NCBI GenBank assembly: GCA_963730165.1
Contig: CAVSQS010000003.1
Location: forward strand, 310,001-374,000
From: DASSQJ01 sp963730165
GTDB lineage: Bacteria; Actinomycetota; Actinomycetes; Actinomycetales; Dermatophilaceae
Length of the DNA: 64,000 nucleotides
Direction: 5' to 3'
Shown here: piece by piece, positions 44,050-52,138 of the stretch
Numbering within the stretch: position 1 is the stretch's first letter
Layout: each line of letters starts with the position of its first letter
The notes under the pieces: generated by a model
The model's input: the letters and a program-made list of their open reading frames with translations, nothing else
Told to the model about the DNA's origin: nothing
Database searches by the model: none
Made by a program: the position numbers and the translations under genes

Positions 44050-44790
44050 GTGCCCCAGCGCGTCCGGCTCGTCCTCGTCCACGGCTCGCAGGTCAACCGC
44101 GCGGTCTGGTCCCGCTATGCCGACCTGCTCGGACCCGACGTCGACGTCGTCGCGCCCGACCTTCCGGGCCACGGCGGGCGCCGCGAGGAGCGGTTCACCT
44201 GGGAGTCGGCGCTCGCGACGGTCTCGGACGCGGTCGGTGAGGACGACGGCACGCCCGTCGTCCTCGCCGGCCACAGCCTCGGGGGCTACCTCGCGATGGC
44301 CTGGGCGGCCGGGCATCCCCGCCGGCTCGCCGGTCTCGGCCTCCTCGGCGCCTCAGCAGTGCCGACCGGTCCGGGCGCGCTGCTCTACCGCTGGCTCGCG
44401 CGTGTCGAGCACCGGCTCGGTGCTGACCGGATGTCGCGCGCGATGGACCGGGAGTTCGACGCGCTCCTGCCGCCGGCCCTCGCGGCGGCGATCAAGGAGA
44501 CCGGGTACGGCTTCGACGGCATCCCGGACGCCTGGGCGGCCGTGATGGCGACCTGCCGCCCGACGATGCTCGCCGAGGTGACCGCACCGGTGCTCCTCGT
44601 CAACGGTCAGCTCGACCAGCTCCGCGTCGACGCCCGCCGGTTCGCCGCCGCCGCCCGGTCGGCCCGGTGGGTGCGGGTGGTGACCGTCCGCCGCGGACTG
44701 CACGTCTTCCCCCTCACCCACCCGTACGACACCGCGGCCGCCCTGTGGGAGCTGGTGAGCGCGGCCCGTGCGGGTGCTCAGGGCTCCTGA
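44050..44790 (+). CDS. Alpha/beta hydrolase
   Basis: 246 aa from GTG 44050 (GGGAGG upstream). VHGSQVNRAVWSRY forms the oxyanion region, GHSLGGYLAMAWA the nucleophile elbow and RRGLHVFPLTHPY the catalytic His. Acid residue probably in NGQLDQL. No lid or substrate signature allows a narrower call. The 3' end overlaps the convergent MBL gene by 13 bp. Confidence 0.88.
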   Translation: MPQRVRLVLVHGSQVNRAVWSRYADLLGPDVDVVAPDLPGHGGRREERFTWESALATVSDAVGEDDGTPVVLAGHSLGGYLAMAWAAGHPRRLAGLGLLGASAVPTGPGALLYRWLARVEHRLGADRMSRAMDREFDALLPPALAAAIKETGYGFDGIPDAWAAVMATCRPTMLAEVTAPVLLVNGQLDQLRVDARRFAAAARSARWVRVVTVRRGLHVFPLTHPYDTAAALWELVSAARAGAQGS

Positions 44791-45605
44791 GCGCCCCGAC
44801 TGCCGCCGGCGGGCAGCACGGTCGTCGACTCCCCGATGCCGAGGACGTCCGTCACGGCATCGCTGCGCTCGGTGAGCAGCTCGGTGAACCGGTCGGCCGG
44901 GGCGAGGGTCCAGCCCAGCCGGCCCCGTGGCCAACCCGAGGGGTGCAGCGTGCCGTAGTGCACCGGGACGACGTGTCGAACCCCGGCCCGGGCGGCCGCC
45001 TCGGCGGCCTCGCTCGGCCCCATGTGCCCCGGGGACAGGCGCGGGCCCCAGCCGCCGATGGGCAGGAGTGCCAGGTCGACCGGAGCGCCCGCCAGGTCGG
45101 CGAGGTCCTCCATCTCGGGGTGCAGCGAGGTGTCGCCCGCGAACCAGATGACGACGCCCGCGCCCCGCACGAGCATCCCGGTCGCGGCGTTCGGCCGGTG
45201 CGGCATCGGCCGGGCGTCGTGGTCTGCCCGGACGAGCCGTACCTCGACGCCGTCGGTGGCCTCGACCCAGTCCTCGCGCGGCACCTCGGGGGCGTCGAGT
45301 CCGTGGCCGCGGGCCCAGGCGGCGTTGTCCGGGTCCGTGAGGACGGGGACGTGTCCGAGCCGGCGCAGGGAGGGCAGGTCGGCGTGGTCGTGGTGCAGGT
45401 GTGAGAGGAGCACGGTGTCGACGTCCTCGACGTGGGCGTGCAGGGGCAGGTCGTGGCGGCGTGAGAGCGGACCCAGGCGACGGCGGAGCAGCGGGTCGGT
45501 GAGGATGCGCGCCCCTCCCACCTCGAGGAGGACGCTCGCGTGGCCGAGCCAGGTGACGTGCACACCGGAGCCGCGGATGGGCTCGGCCTCCGGTCGCCGG
45601 TTCAC
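44778..45605 (-). CDS. MBL-fold metal-dependent hydrolase (UlaG/NAPE-PLD-like)
   Basis: 275 aa from GTG 45605; TACGCT lies six nt upstream on the minus strand. TWLGHASVLLEVGGARILTDP opens the family, SHLHHDHAD supplies the HxHxDH metal motif, WFAGDTSLHPEM a further Asp, and PVHYGTLH the last His. Related to UlaG lactonase and N-acyl-PE phospholipase D-like hydrolases; the substrate is unknown. Confidence 0.88.
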   Translation of the reverse strand: MNRRPEAEPIRGSGVHVTWLGHASVLLEVGGARILTDPLLRRRLGPLSRRHDLPLHAHVEDVDTVLLSHLHHDHADLPSLRRLGHVPVLTDPDNAAWARGHGLDAPEVPREDWVEATDGVEVRLVRADHDARPMPHRPNAATGMLVRGAGVVIWFAGDTSLHPEMEDLADLAGAPVDLALLPIGGWGPRLSPGHMGPSEAAEAAARAGVRHVVPVHYGTLHPSGWPRGRLGWTLAPADRFTELLTERSDAVTDVLGIGESTTVLPAGGSRGAQEP

Positions 45606-45789
45606 GGCCCCAGCGTAGACACCGCAGGCTCCGTGCGTCGGCGTCCAGCGGGTCGGCCGCGCAGGATCGCGTCCTCGAGCAGGTCCTCCGCCACACCCTC
45701 GTCACAGGGCACGATGACGTCGTCGGGCGGCCGGGGCGCACCGGCCGATTCTCCGTCGGCGCGGTCCTCGGGCGAGAATGGGCGGCGCC

Positions 45790-47010
45790 ATGACCCTCAC
45801 CTCTCCCGCCCCGTCCACCGGCGCGCCCGTCCTGCCACCGCTGCGGATCGGGCGGCACGTCATCGAGTCACCGGTGGTCCTCGCGCCGATGGCGGGCATC
45901 ACGAACCGGGCCTTCCGCCGGCTCTGTCGCGAGTCCGGCGCGGCCGGCCTCGAGGCGGGCCGCGCCTCGGGTGCGACGAGCCTCTACGTCGCCGAGATGG
46001 TGACCTCGCGGGCGCTCGTCGAGCGCAGCCCGGAGACCCTGCGGCTCATCTCGCACGACGCCGAGGAGCACCCCCGGTCGGTCCAGCTCTACTCGGTCGA
46101 CCCCGCGACCGCGGGCCTGGCCGCACGCATGCTCGTCACCGAGGACCTCGCCGACCACATCGACCTCAACTTCGGCTGTCCCGTCCCGAAGGTGACGCGC
46201 AAGGGCGGAGGAGCGGCACTGCCGTGGAAGATCGACCTCTTCCGCGGCATCCTCGCCGCGGTGGTCCGGGAGGCGGCGCCCCGCGACGTGCCGGTGACCG
46301 TGAAGATGCGGGTCGGCATCGACGCCGACCACGTCACCTACCTCGACGCCGGGCGGGTCGCCGAGGCCGAGGGGGTGGCGGCGGTGGCCCTGCACGGGCG
46401 GACCGCGGCCCAGGCCTACTCCGGTACCGCCGACTGGGAGGCGATCGCCCGGCTCAGGGAGGCGGTCACCACGATCCCCGTGCTCGGCAACGGTGACATC
46501 TGGTCCGCCGAGGACGCGCTCGAGATGGTGCGGCGCACCGGGTGCGACGGCGTCGTCGTCGGCCGCGGCTGCCTCGGGCGTCCGTGGCTGTTCACCGACC
46601 TGGCCGCCGCGTTCGCGGGCTCCGACGCCCGGGTGCGTCCGGGCCTGGGCGAGGTCACCGCGACCCTGCGTCGACACGCCGAGTACCTCGTCGACTTCTA
46701 CGACGGCGACGAGCTGCGCGGTTGCCGGGACATCCGCAAGCACATCGCGTGGTACCTCAAGGGCTTCCCGGCCGGGTCGACGGTGCGAAACCAGCTCGCT
46801 CTCGTCGACTCCCTCGCCGCGCTCGACGACCTCATCGGCACCCTCGACCTCGACCAGCCCTGGCCGGGGGCACCCGCCGAGGGCCCCCGGGGCCGGGCGG
46901 GGTCGCCTCGCGTCGTGGCCCTTCCGGAGAACTGGCTGCGCAGCCGCGAGCTCGACGAGGCCCAGCGGGACCAGGTCGCCCAGGCGGAGCTGTCGGTGTC
47001 CGGCGGCTGA
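45790..47010 (+). CDS. dusB: tRNA-dihydrouridine synthase
   Basis: 406 aa from ATG 45790; an in-frame ATG at 45778 overlaps the -10-like GAGAAT (45774-45779). The FMN-binding TIM barrel shows VVLAPMAGITNRAFR, NFGCPVPKVTRKGGGAAL (catalytic Cys), VTVKMRVG, ALHGRTAAQAYSG and VVVGRGCLGRPWLF. DusB-type actinobacterial enzymes reduce uridines in tRNA D-loops. The preceding 180-bp gap shows no gene I can support. Confidence 0.95.
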   Translation: MTLTSPAPSTGAPVLPPLRIGRHVIESPVVLAPMAGITNRAFRRLCRESGAAGLEAGRASGATSLYVAEMVTSRALVERSPETLRLISHDAEEHPRSVQLYSVDPATAGLAARMLVTEDLADHIDLNFGCPVPKVTRKGGGAALPWKIDLFRGILAAVVREAAPRDVPVTVKMRVGIDADHVTYLDAGRVAEAEGVAAVALHGRTAAQAYSGTADWEAIARLREAVTTIPVLGNGDIWSAEDALEMVRRTGCDGVVVGRGCLGRPWLFTDLAAAFAGSDARVRPGLGEVTATLRRHAEYLVDFYDGDELRGCRDIRKHIAWYLKGFPAGSTVRNQLALVDSLAALDDLIGTLDLDQPWPGAPAEGPRGRAGSPRVVALPENWLRSRELDEAQRDQVAQAELSVSGG

Positions 47011-47027
47011 CCGGGCATGATGGTCGG

Positions 47028-47699
47028 GTGACCGAGGCCATCGGGAGTCCGGGAGGCACCCCCGCGCAACCGGCGCTCTTCTTCAGCGACGGCGCCGAGT
47101 TCGGACGGTGGCTGGCGGTGAACCACGCCAGCGCCGACGAGCTCTGGATGGGTCTGTGGAAGAAGGGCTCCGGGCGTCACGGCATCCAGTGGGGCGAGGC
47201 AGTCCGGGAGGCGCTGTGCTGGGGGTGGATCGACAGCCGCGCCGAGCGGATCGACGACCACGCCCGTCGCCAGCGGTGGACCCCGCGCCGCGCCGGGAGC
47301 ACCTGGAGCCGCACCAACATCGCCGCCGTCGAGGAGCTCATCGCAGCGGGGCGGATGCAGCCGAGCGGGCTGGCCGCCTTCGAGGCGCGGCGTGCGGACC
47401 GCTCCGGCACCTACTCCTTCGAGCAGGGCGAGCTCGCCCTGACGTCGGAGCAGGAGGCGGTGCTCCGTGCCGACCCGGCCGCCGCGGCCTTCTGGGACGC
47501 CGCGACCCCGGGCTACCGGAAGGTCGTGACGCACTGGCTCGGCGAGGCCAGGCAGGAGACCACCCGCGAGCGCCGCCTCGCCCAGCTCGTCGACGACTGT
47601 GCGGGGGGCCGGCTCGTGCGGTTCCAGCGGTACGGCGCCGAGCCGGTCTGGGTCGCCCGAGCCAGGGCCGCGGCCGCCGCCGCCCGCCACCGCGACTGA
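47028..47699 (+). CDS. YdeI/OmpD-associated family protein
   Basis: 223 aa from GTG 47028; CATGAT lies six nt upstream. ELWMGLWKKGSGRHGIQWGEAVREALCWGWIDS and TPRRAGSTWSRTNIAAVEELIAAGRMQPSG are (in pieces) the conserved blocks of the YdeI/OmpD-associated family. The biochemical role is not established. It lies 18 bp after dusB. Confidence 0.88.
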   Translation: MTEAIGSPGGTPAQPALFFSDGAEFGRWLAVNHASADELWMGLWKKGSGRHGIQWGEAVREALCWGWIDSRAERIDDHARRQRWTPRRAGSTWSRTNIAAVEELIAAGRMQPSGLAAFEARRADRSGTYSFEQGELALTSEQEAVLRADPAAAAFWDAATPGYRKVVTHWLGEARQETTRERRLAQLVDDCAGGRLVRFQRYGAEPVWVARARAAAAAARHRD

Positions 47700-47784
47700 C
47701 CGCCCTGCACCCACCTTCCGGCCGCCGGCAGCACCCGGCAGCGGTGGGTGACTCGCACGACGTCGCAGTGAATAGGCTCACCGT

Positions 47785-49014
47785 GTGACGTACGCCCCCG
47801 CGGACCGCGAACGCTGGGTCGCCGAGGACCCCGCGCAGAAGCGCTCCGACCGCGACGACTTCGCCCGGGACCGGGCCCGCCTCGTCCACTCCGCGAGCCT
47901 GCGCCGCCTCTCGGCCAAGACCCAGGTCGTCGCACCGGGCACCGACGACTTCGTCCGCAACCGGCTGACGCACTCCCTCGAGGTGGCCCAGATCGGCCGC
48001 GAGCTCGGGGCCGCCCTCGGGTGCAACGCCGACGTCGTGGACACCGCCTGCCTCGCCCACGACCTCGGGCACCCGCCGTTCGGCCACAACGGCGAGTCCG
48101 CGTTGGACGCCGTCGCGGCGGGCATCGGCGGCTTCGAGGGGAACGCCCAGACCCTGCGGATCCTCACCCGTCTCGAGGCCAAGCGAGCGCACCCCGACGG
48201 TCGCTCCGCGGGCCTGAACCTCACCCGGGCCAGCCTCGACGCCGCGACCAAGTACCCGTGGCGGCGCGGGCGGTCGCCCCACCCGACGACGAAGTTCGGC
48301 GTCTACGAGGAGGACCTCGACGTCTTCGCCTGGTTCCGTGCGGGCGCCCCCGAGGGTCGGCGCTCCTTCGAGGCCGAGGTGATGGACTGGTCCGACGACG
48401 TCGCGTACTCCGTGCACGACGTCGAGGACGCCGTCGCCTCGGGGTGGCTCGACCCCCGGAGCCTGCGGGACCCCGCCGACGTCGACGCCGTCCTCGCGGT
48501 CGCCGCCGAGGTCTACGCGCCGAGCCTCGGGACGGACGCCCTGGCCGCCGCCCTGCACCGGGTGCTCGCCTCCGGGGTGGTGCCGGAACGGCACGACGGC
48601 TCGCGGGCCTCCCTCGCGGCGCTGAAGGACATGACCTCGCGGCTCATCGGGCGGTTCGCGCTCGCGGTCGAGCGGGCCACCCGCGAGCGCCACGGCGACG
48701 GACCGCTCACCCGGCACGCGGCATCCCTCGTCGTCCCCGACGAGGTGCGCGCCGAGACGGTCGTCCTCAAGGCGGTGGCGGCGCACTACGTCATGCACGC
48801 GGCGGAGCGCGTGGCGGTCTACGAGACCCAGCGGGAGGTGCTCGCCGAGCTCGTCGGCGCCTACCAGGACGACCCGACCCGTCTCGACCCCGACCTCCGG
48901 GCCGACTGGGACCTCGCCGAGGAGGACGGTGCCGCGCTGCGGGTCGTCGTCGACCAGGTCGCCTCGCTCACCGACCTGCGAGCCCTGGACCTGCACCGCC
49001 GGTGGTGCCACTGA
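47785..49014 (+). CDS. dgt: Deoxyguanosinetriphosphate triphosphohydrolase-like protein
   Basis: 409 aa. HD-domain metal residues lie in NRLTHSLEVAQIGRELG and CLAHDLGHPPFGHNGE. RSDRDDFARDRARLVHSAS and MDWSDDVAYSVHDVED are further Dgt blocks. It cleaves dGTP (or other dNTPs) to the nucleoside and tripolyphosphate. In actinobacteria dgt precedes dnaG, as here. TAGGCT (47773-47778) is six nt before GTG 47785. Confidence 0.94.
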   Translation: MTYAPADRERWVAEDPAQKRSDRDDFARDRARLVHSASLRRLSAKTQVVAPGTDDFVRNRLTHSLEVAQIGRELGAALGCNADVVDTACLAHDLGHPPFGHNGESALDAVAAGIGGFEGNAQTLRILTRLEAKRAHPDGRSAGLNLTRASLDAATKYPWRRGRSPHPTTKFGVYEEDLDVFAWFRAGAPEGRRSFEAEVMDWSDDVAYSVHDVEDAVASGWLDPRSLRDPADVDAVLAVAAEVYAPSLGTDALAAALHRVLASGVVPERHDGSRASLAALKDMTSRLIGRFALAVERATRERHGDGPLTRHAASLVVPDEVRAETVVLKAVAAHYVMHAAERVAVYETQREVLAELVGAYQDDPTRLDPDLRADWDLAEEDGAALRVVVDQVASLTDLRALDLHRRWCH

Positions 49015-49063
49015 GGAGCGGCGGGCACACGACCTAGACTCCCCGCAGACGAGGAGGGCAGCA

Positions 49064-51001
49064 GTGCCGGGTCGGATCAGGGCCGAGGACATCACCACGG
49101 TCAAGGAGCGCACGTCGATCGAGGACGTCGTGCGCGACCACGTGACCCTGCGCCCGGCCGGGGTCGGCTCGCTCAAGGGGCTCTGCCCGTTCCACGACGA
49201 GAAGACCCCGAGCTTCACCGTCCGCCCGTCGGTCGGCAGCTACCACTGCTTCGGCTGTGGTGAGGGTGGCGACGTCATCAGCTTCGTCCAGAAGGTGGAG
49301 CACCTCACCTTCGCCGAGGCGGTCGAGCGGCTGGCTGCCAAGGTGGGGATGGAGCTGCGCTACGAGGAGGGTGGCGGGCCGCGCGACGGCGGCACCTCCC
49401 TGGGGAGGCGCCAACGGCTGCTCGAGGCGCACCGGGTCGCCGAGGAGTTCTACACCGGCATCCTGCTCGACCTCGGTCGTGGCGATGCCCGCGCCGGGCG
49501 CGACTTCCTCCGCGAGCGGGGGTTCGACTCGGCCGCGGTCACCCGGTTCGGCGTCGGCTTCGCGCCCCAGGACGGTGAGGCGCTGACCCGGCACCTGCTC
49601 CAGCGCGGCTTCACCGACGACGAGCTGACCACCGGTGGCCTCTCCGGGCGGGGTAGCCGCGGGCTCTACGACCGGTTCCGTGGCCGGCTCGTGTGGCCGA
49701 TCCGCGACACGACCGGTGACACGGTCGGCTTCGGGGCACGCCGGCTCTTCGACGAGGACCGGATCGCCGCCAAGTACCTCAACACCTCCGAGACGCCGAT
49801 CTACCGGAAGAGCCAGGTGCTCTACGGCCTCGACCTGGCCAAGAAGGCGATCAGCACCGAGCGGCGCGCCGTGGTCGTCGAGGGCTACACCGACGTCATG
49901 GCAGCCCATCTGGCCGGGGTCACGACCGCGGTCGCCACGTGCGGCACCGCGTTCGGTGTCGACCACATCAAGGTGCTACGGCGGATCATGCGCGACGAGA
50001 CCGACCTCTCCCCGGCCCGGGTCGTCTTCACCTTCGACGGCGACGCCGCGGGGCAGAAGGCGGCGATGAAGGCCTTCGGCGAGGACCAGCGCTGGGCGGC
50101 GCAGTCCTTCGTCGCCGTCGCCCCCGACGGGATGGACCCGTGCGAGCTGCGCCTGGCCAAGGGTGATGCCGAGGTTCGTGCCCTCGTCGACGGCGCCGTC
50201 CCGATGTTCGAGTTCGCCGTGCGGACCACGATCGCCCGCTTCGACCTGGCCACGGCCGAGGGCCGGGTCCAGGCGATGAAGGCCGTCGCCCCCATCATCG
50301 GATCCATCCGCGACGCGAGCCTGCGGCCCGAGTACACGCGCACCGTGTCGGGATGGCTCGGGGTCGAGGTCGAGCAGATGGCGACCGAGGTGCGTCGCGC
50401 CGGTCGGCTCGCGCCACCCGCCGATGCCGAGCACGCCCGCGCACCGGCGAGCACCGACGAGGTCCCGGAGCCCGCGCCCGGGGAGACCCCCGCCCTGCCG
50501 GTTCCCGACCTGCGCGACCCCGTCGTCGTCACCGAGCGGCAGCTCCTCCAGGCGCTGATCCAGTACCCGCAGCAGTTCCCGGCGGCGGTGGTCGAGTCGC
50601 TGCCCGCGGAGGCGTTCACGGCGCCCGCCCACCGCGGGGTCTTCGACGGCGTGCGGATCGCCTCGGGCAGCGCGGCGCGCAGCGGCTCGACGGCCGCGTG
50701 GGTCGCGGCCGTCGGCGAGGCCGCGCCCGTCACGGTGAGGGCCCTGGTCTCCGAGCTCTCGGTCGCGCCGCTGCCGGTCCGCTACGACCCGTCGACCGGA
50801 CTGCCGCCCCGGCGATACCTCGACGCCCTCGTCGTCGGGGTCCGCGACGCCCACCTCGGCCGCCGCATCGCCGACGCGATGGCGTCGCTGCGCCGGGCCG
50901 AGAACGACCCGGCGACAGGGTCCGAGCTCGTCCACGAGTTCCGCACTGCCCTCCAGGCCCTGGAGATCGAGCGGGTGCGGCTGCGCGAGGGGGTGTCGTG
51001 A
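49064..51001 (+). CDS. dnaG: DNA primase
   Basis: 645 aa from GTG 49064, eight nt after GAGGAGGG; TAGACT at 49035-49040 suggests a short 5' leader. N-terminal zinc ribbon CPFHDEKTPSF...CFGCGEGGD; RNA-polymerase/TOPRIM core with VVVEGYTDVMAAH and VVFTFDGDAAGQKAA; and a C-terminal DnaB-interacting domain after a Pro/Glu-rich linker (about 455-490). Synthesises Okazaki primers. Confidence 0.97.
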   Translation: MPGRIRAEDITTVKERTSIEDVVRDHVTLRPAGVGSLKGLCPFHDEKTPSFTVRPSVGSYHCFGCGEGGDVISFVQKVEHLTFAEAVERLAAKVGMELRYEEGGGPRDGGTSLGRRQRLLEAHRVAEEFYTGILLDLGRGDARAGRDFLRERGFDSAAVTRFGVGFAPQDGEALTRHLLQRGFTDDELTTGGLSGRGSRGLYDRFRGRLVWPIRDTTGDTVGFGARRLFDEDRIAAKYLNTSETPIYRKSQVLYGLDLAKKAISTERRAVVVEGYTDVMAAHLAGVTTAVATCGTAFGVDHIKVLRRIMRDETDLSPARVVFTFDGDAAGQKAAMKAFGEDQRWAAQSFVAVAPDGMDPCELRLAKGDAEVRALVDGAVPMFEFAVRTTIARFDLATAEGRVQAMKAVAPIIGSIRDASLRPEYTRTVSGWLGVEVEQMATEVRRAGRLAPPADAEHARAPASTDEVPEPAPGETPALPVPDLRDPVVVTERQLLQALIQYPQQFPAAVVESLPAEAFTAPAHRGVFDGVRIASGSAARSGSTAAWVAAVGEAAPVTVRALVSELSVAPLPVRYDPSTGLPPRRYLDALVVGVRDAHLGRRIADAMASLRRAENDPATGSELVHEFRTALQALEIERVRLREGVS

Positions 51002-51002
51002 G

Positions 51003-51536
51003 GTGACGCCGCAGTGGTCCCGTCTGCGCCGCCCGGGTGTCCCGGCCGAGGTGGCGGCGGCCATCGGGGCCCGCCCCGGTGACCGCTTGCTCGCCTGGGC
51101 GTCCGACGAGGGCGGCCGGACCGTCGTCGCGGGCCGCCACCGCCTGCACCTGGTGGAGCCGGGTCCGGAGGGCGGGCTGGTCCATGTCGTCGACCGGCCG
51201 TGGCACCTCGTCGACTCCGGGACCTGGGGCGGGGAGGACGGTTCCCTGCGGGTCACCTGGGTGGACCGGCACCCGCCGCTGCACGTCGTCCTGCCCGAGC
51301 CGGGGCTGCTCCCGCCGACGCTGCGCGAGCGGGTCCAGGCCTCGGTCGTGCTCAGCGAGGCCGTCGACCTGGGCGGGCGGCGCTCGGCGCGGGTCGTCGT
51401 CCGGCGGGTCCTCGAGACCGACGAGCTGGTCTCCCAGGCCGTCCTGGGCCAGGGCGTGAGGATCGACGATCCGGGGGTCCGCGAGCAGGTCGCCGCGGGG
51501 GTCGCACGGGTCCGCGAGCAGGTCGGACTCGACTGA
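51003..51536 (+). CDS. Conserved hypothetical protein downstream of dnaG
   Basis: 177 aa from GTG 51003, one base after the dnaG stop, so probably co-translated. Predicted mainly beta (DRLLAWASDEGGRTVVAGRHRLHLVE, then LRVTWVDRHPPLHVVLPEPG, in pieces) with a helical C-terminus (REQVAAGVARVREQVGLD). No catalytic motif, TM segment or signal peptide. It looks like the short uncharacterised protein often found after dnaG in Micrococcales. Function unknown. Confidence 0.75.
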   Translation: MTPQWSRLRRPGVPAEVAAAIGARPGDRLLAWASDEGGRTVVAGRHRLHLVEPGPEGGLVHVVDRPWHLVDSGTWGGEDGSLRVTWVDRHPPLHVVLPEPGLLPPTLRERVQASVVLSEAVDLGGRRSARVVVRRVLETDELVSQAVLGQGVRIDDPGVREQVAAGVARVREQVGLD

Positions 51537-51620
51537 CCCAGGGGCCCCGCCCCCGATTTCGCCGCCGGGCAGCGCCTTGCTATCGTTGCCGGGCTGCTGC
51601 GGCGATCCCGCGGTAGCCCT

Positions 51621-51693
51621 TCCTCCGTAGCTCAACTGGCAGAGCAGCCGGCTGTTAACCGGCAGGTTGTTGGTTCGAGTCCAACCGGGGGAG
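51621..51693 (+). tRNA. tRNA-Asn (GTT)
   Basis: 73 nt. Acceptor TCCTCCG pairs with CGGGGGA plus discriminator G; anticodon loop CTGTTAA with GTT at 51654-51656; T arm GTTGG-TTCGAGT-CCAAC. CCA is not encoded. A -10-like TATCGT lies at 51581-51586. The sequence beyond this tRNA changes character, as expected for an island inserted at a tRNA 3' end. Confidence 0.95.
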
Positions 51694-51700
51694 CGGCATG

Positions 51701-51751
51701 AAAGGCCCCTGACCTGCGGAAACGCAGACTCGGGGGCCTTTCTTCTTTCTC
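51701..51751 (+). terminator. Rho-independent terminator after tRNA-Asn
   Basis: AAAGGCCCC (51701-51709) pairs with GGGGCCTTT (51733-51741), with an inner CTGCG-GAAA-CGCAG tetraloop hairpin, followed by TCTTCTTTCT. One of the few hairpins here with a pyrimidine/T tail. Confidence 0.88.
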
Positions 51752-52138
51752 TGCATCGGCTATGCATCGTTCGTACCGGGCGACGTCGATGTCGGGGACG
51801 AAGAGACGAGCAGTCTCGCCGCTTGGTTGCGGCCGTCCGGCAGCGACTCGGGGACGCTCGCACGGGAGTCCTGGCCTTGCGCGTCTTCCTCGGATCGGAG
51901 TTGCGTCACTTCGCCCAAAAGGGGCCAAATCAAGGGCCCAGATGGGAAGCATCGCCGGTCGGCGGCGCTAGAGCAGTTTCGCGAAGGCTGCAGCTAGGGC
52001 GGCTGCGCTTGCGGCGCCGTTGACGAGCTTCAACGTCTCCGAAGCGTGAGCCGCCCCGGCAAAGTTCAGGTGCGAAGTGACAGCCCTGTGCGCGCTGCCC
52101 CCCAAGCCTGCCGGGCATCCTGCAGGTGCGTTCCGGGA
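51752..52138. other. Gap between tRNA-Asn terminator and the endonuclease-STAND gene
   Basis: No convincing gene. On the minus strand a short frame without a good start reads HASETLKLVNGAASAAALAA and then FAKLL before its stop, near 52040-51970. It could be the tail of a lost gene. A GC-rich palindromic motif at 51953-51969 resembles, inverted, the repeats found further right. No integrase or att duplication of the tRNA end was found. Confidence 0.4.
51953..51969 (-). repeat. Possible inverted member of the island repeat family
   Basis: On the minus strand AGCGCCGCCGACCGGCG differs by two central bases from the 58858-58873 copy (AGCGCCGCCTGCCGGCG). It is opposite in orientation to all others and may mark the left edge of the array or be chance. 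Confidence 0.3.

Noticed and set aside
51632..51952. Minus-strand frame containing PVGLEPTTCRLTAG
   Set aside because: That peptide is the usual antisense translation of a tRNA gene, and it overlaps tRNA-Asn(GTT) and its terminator.
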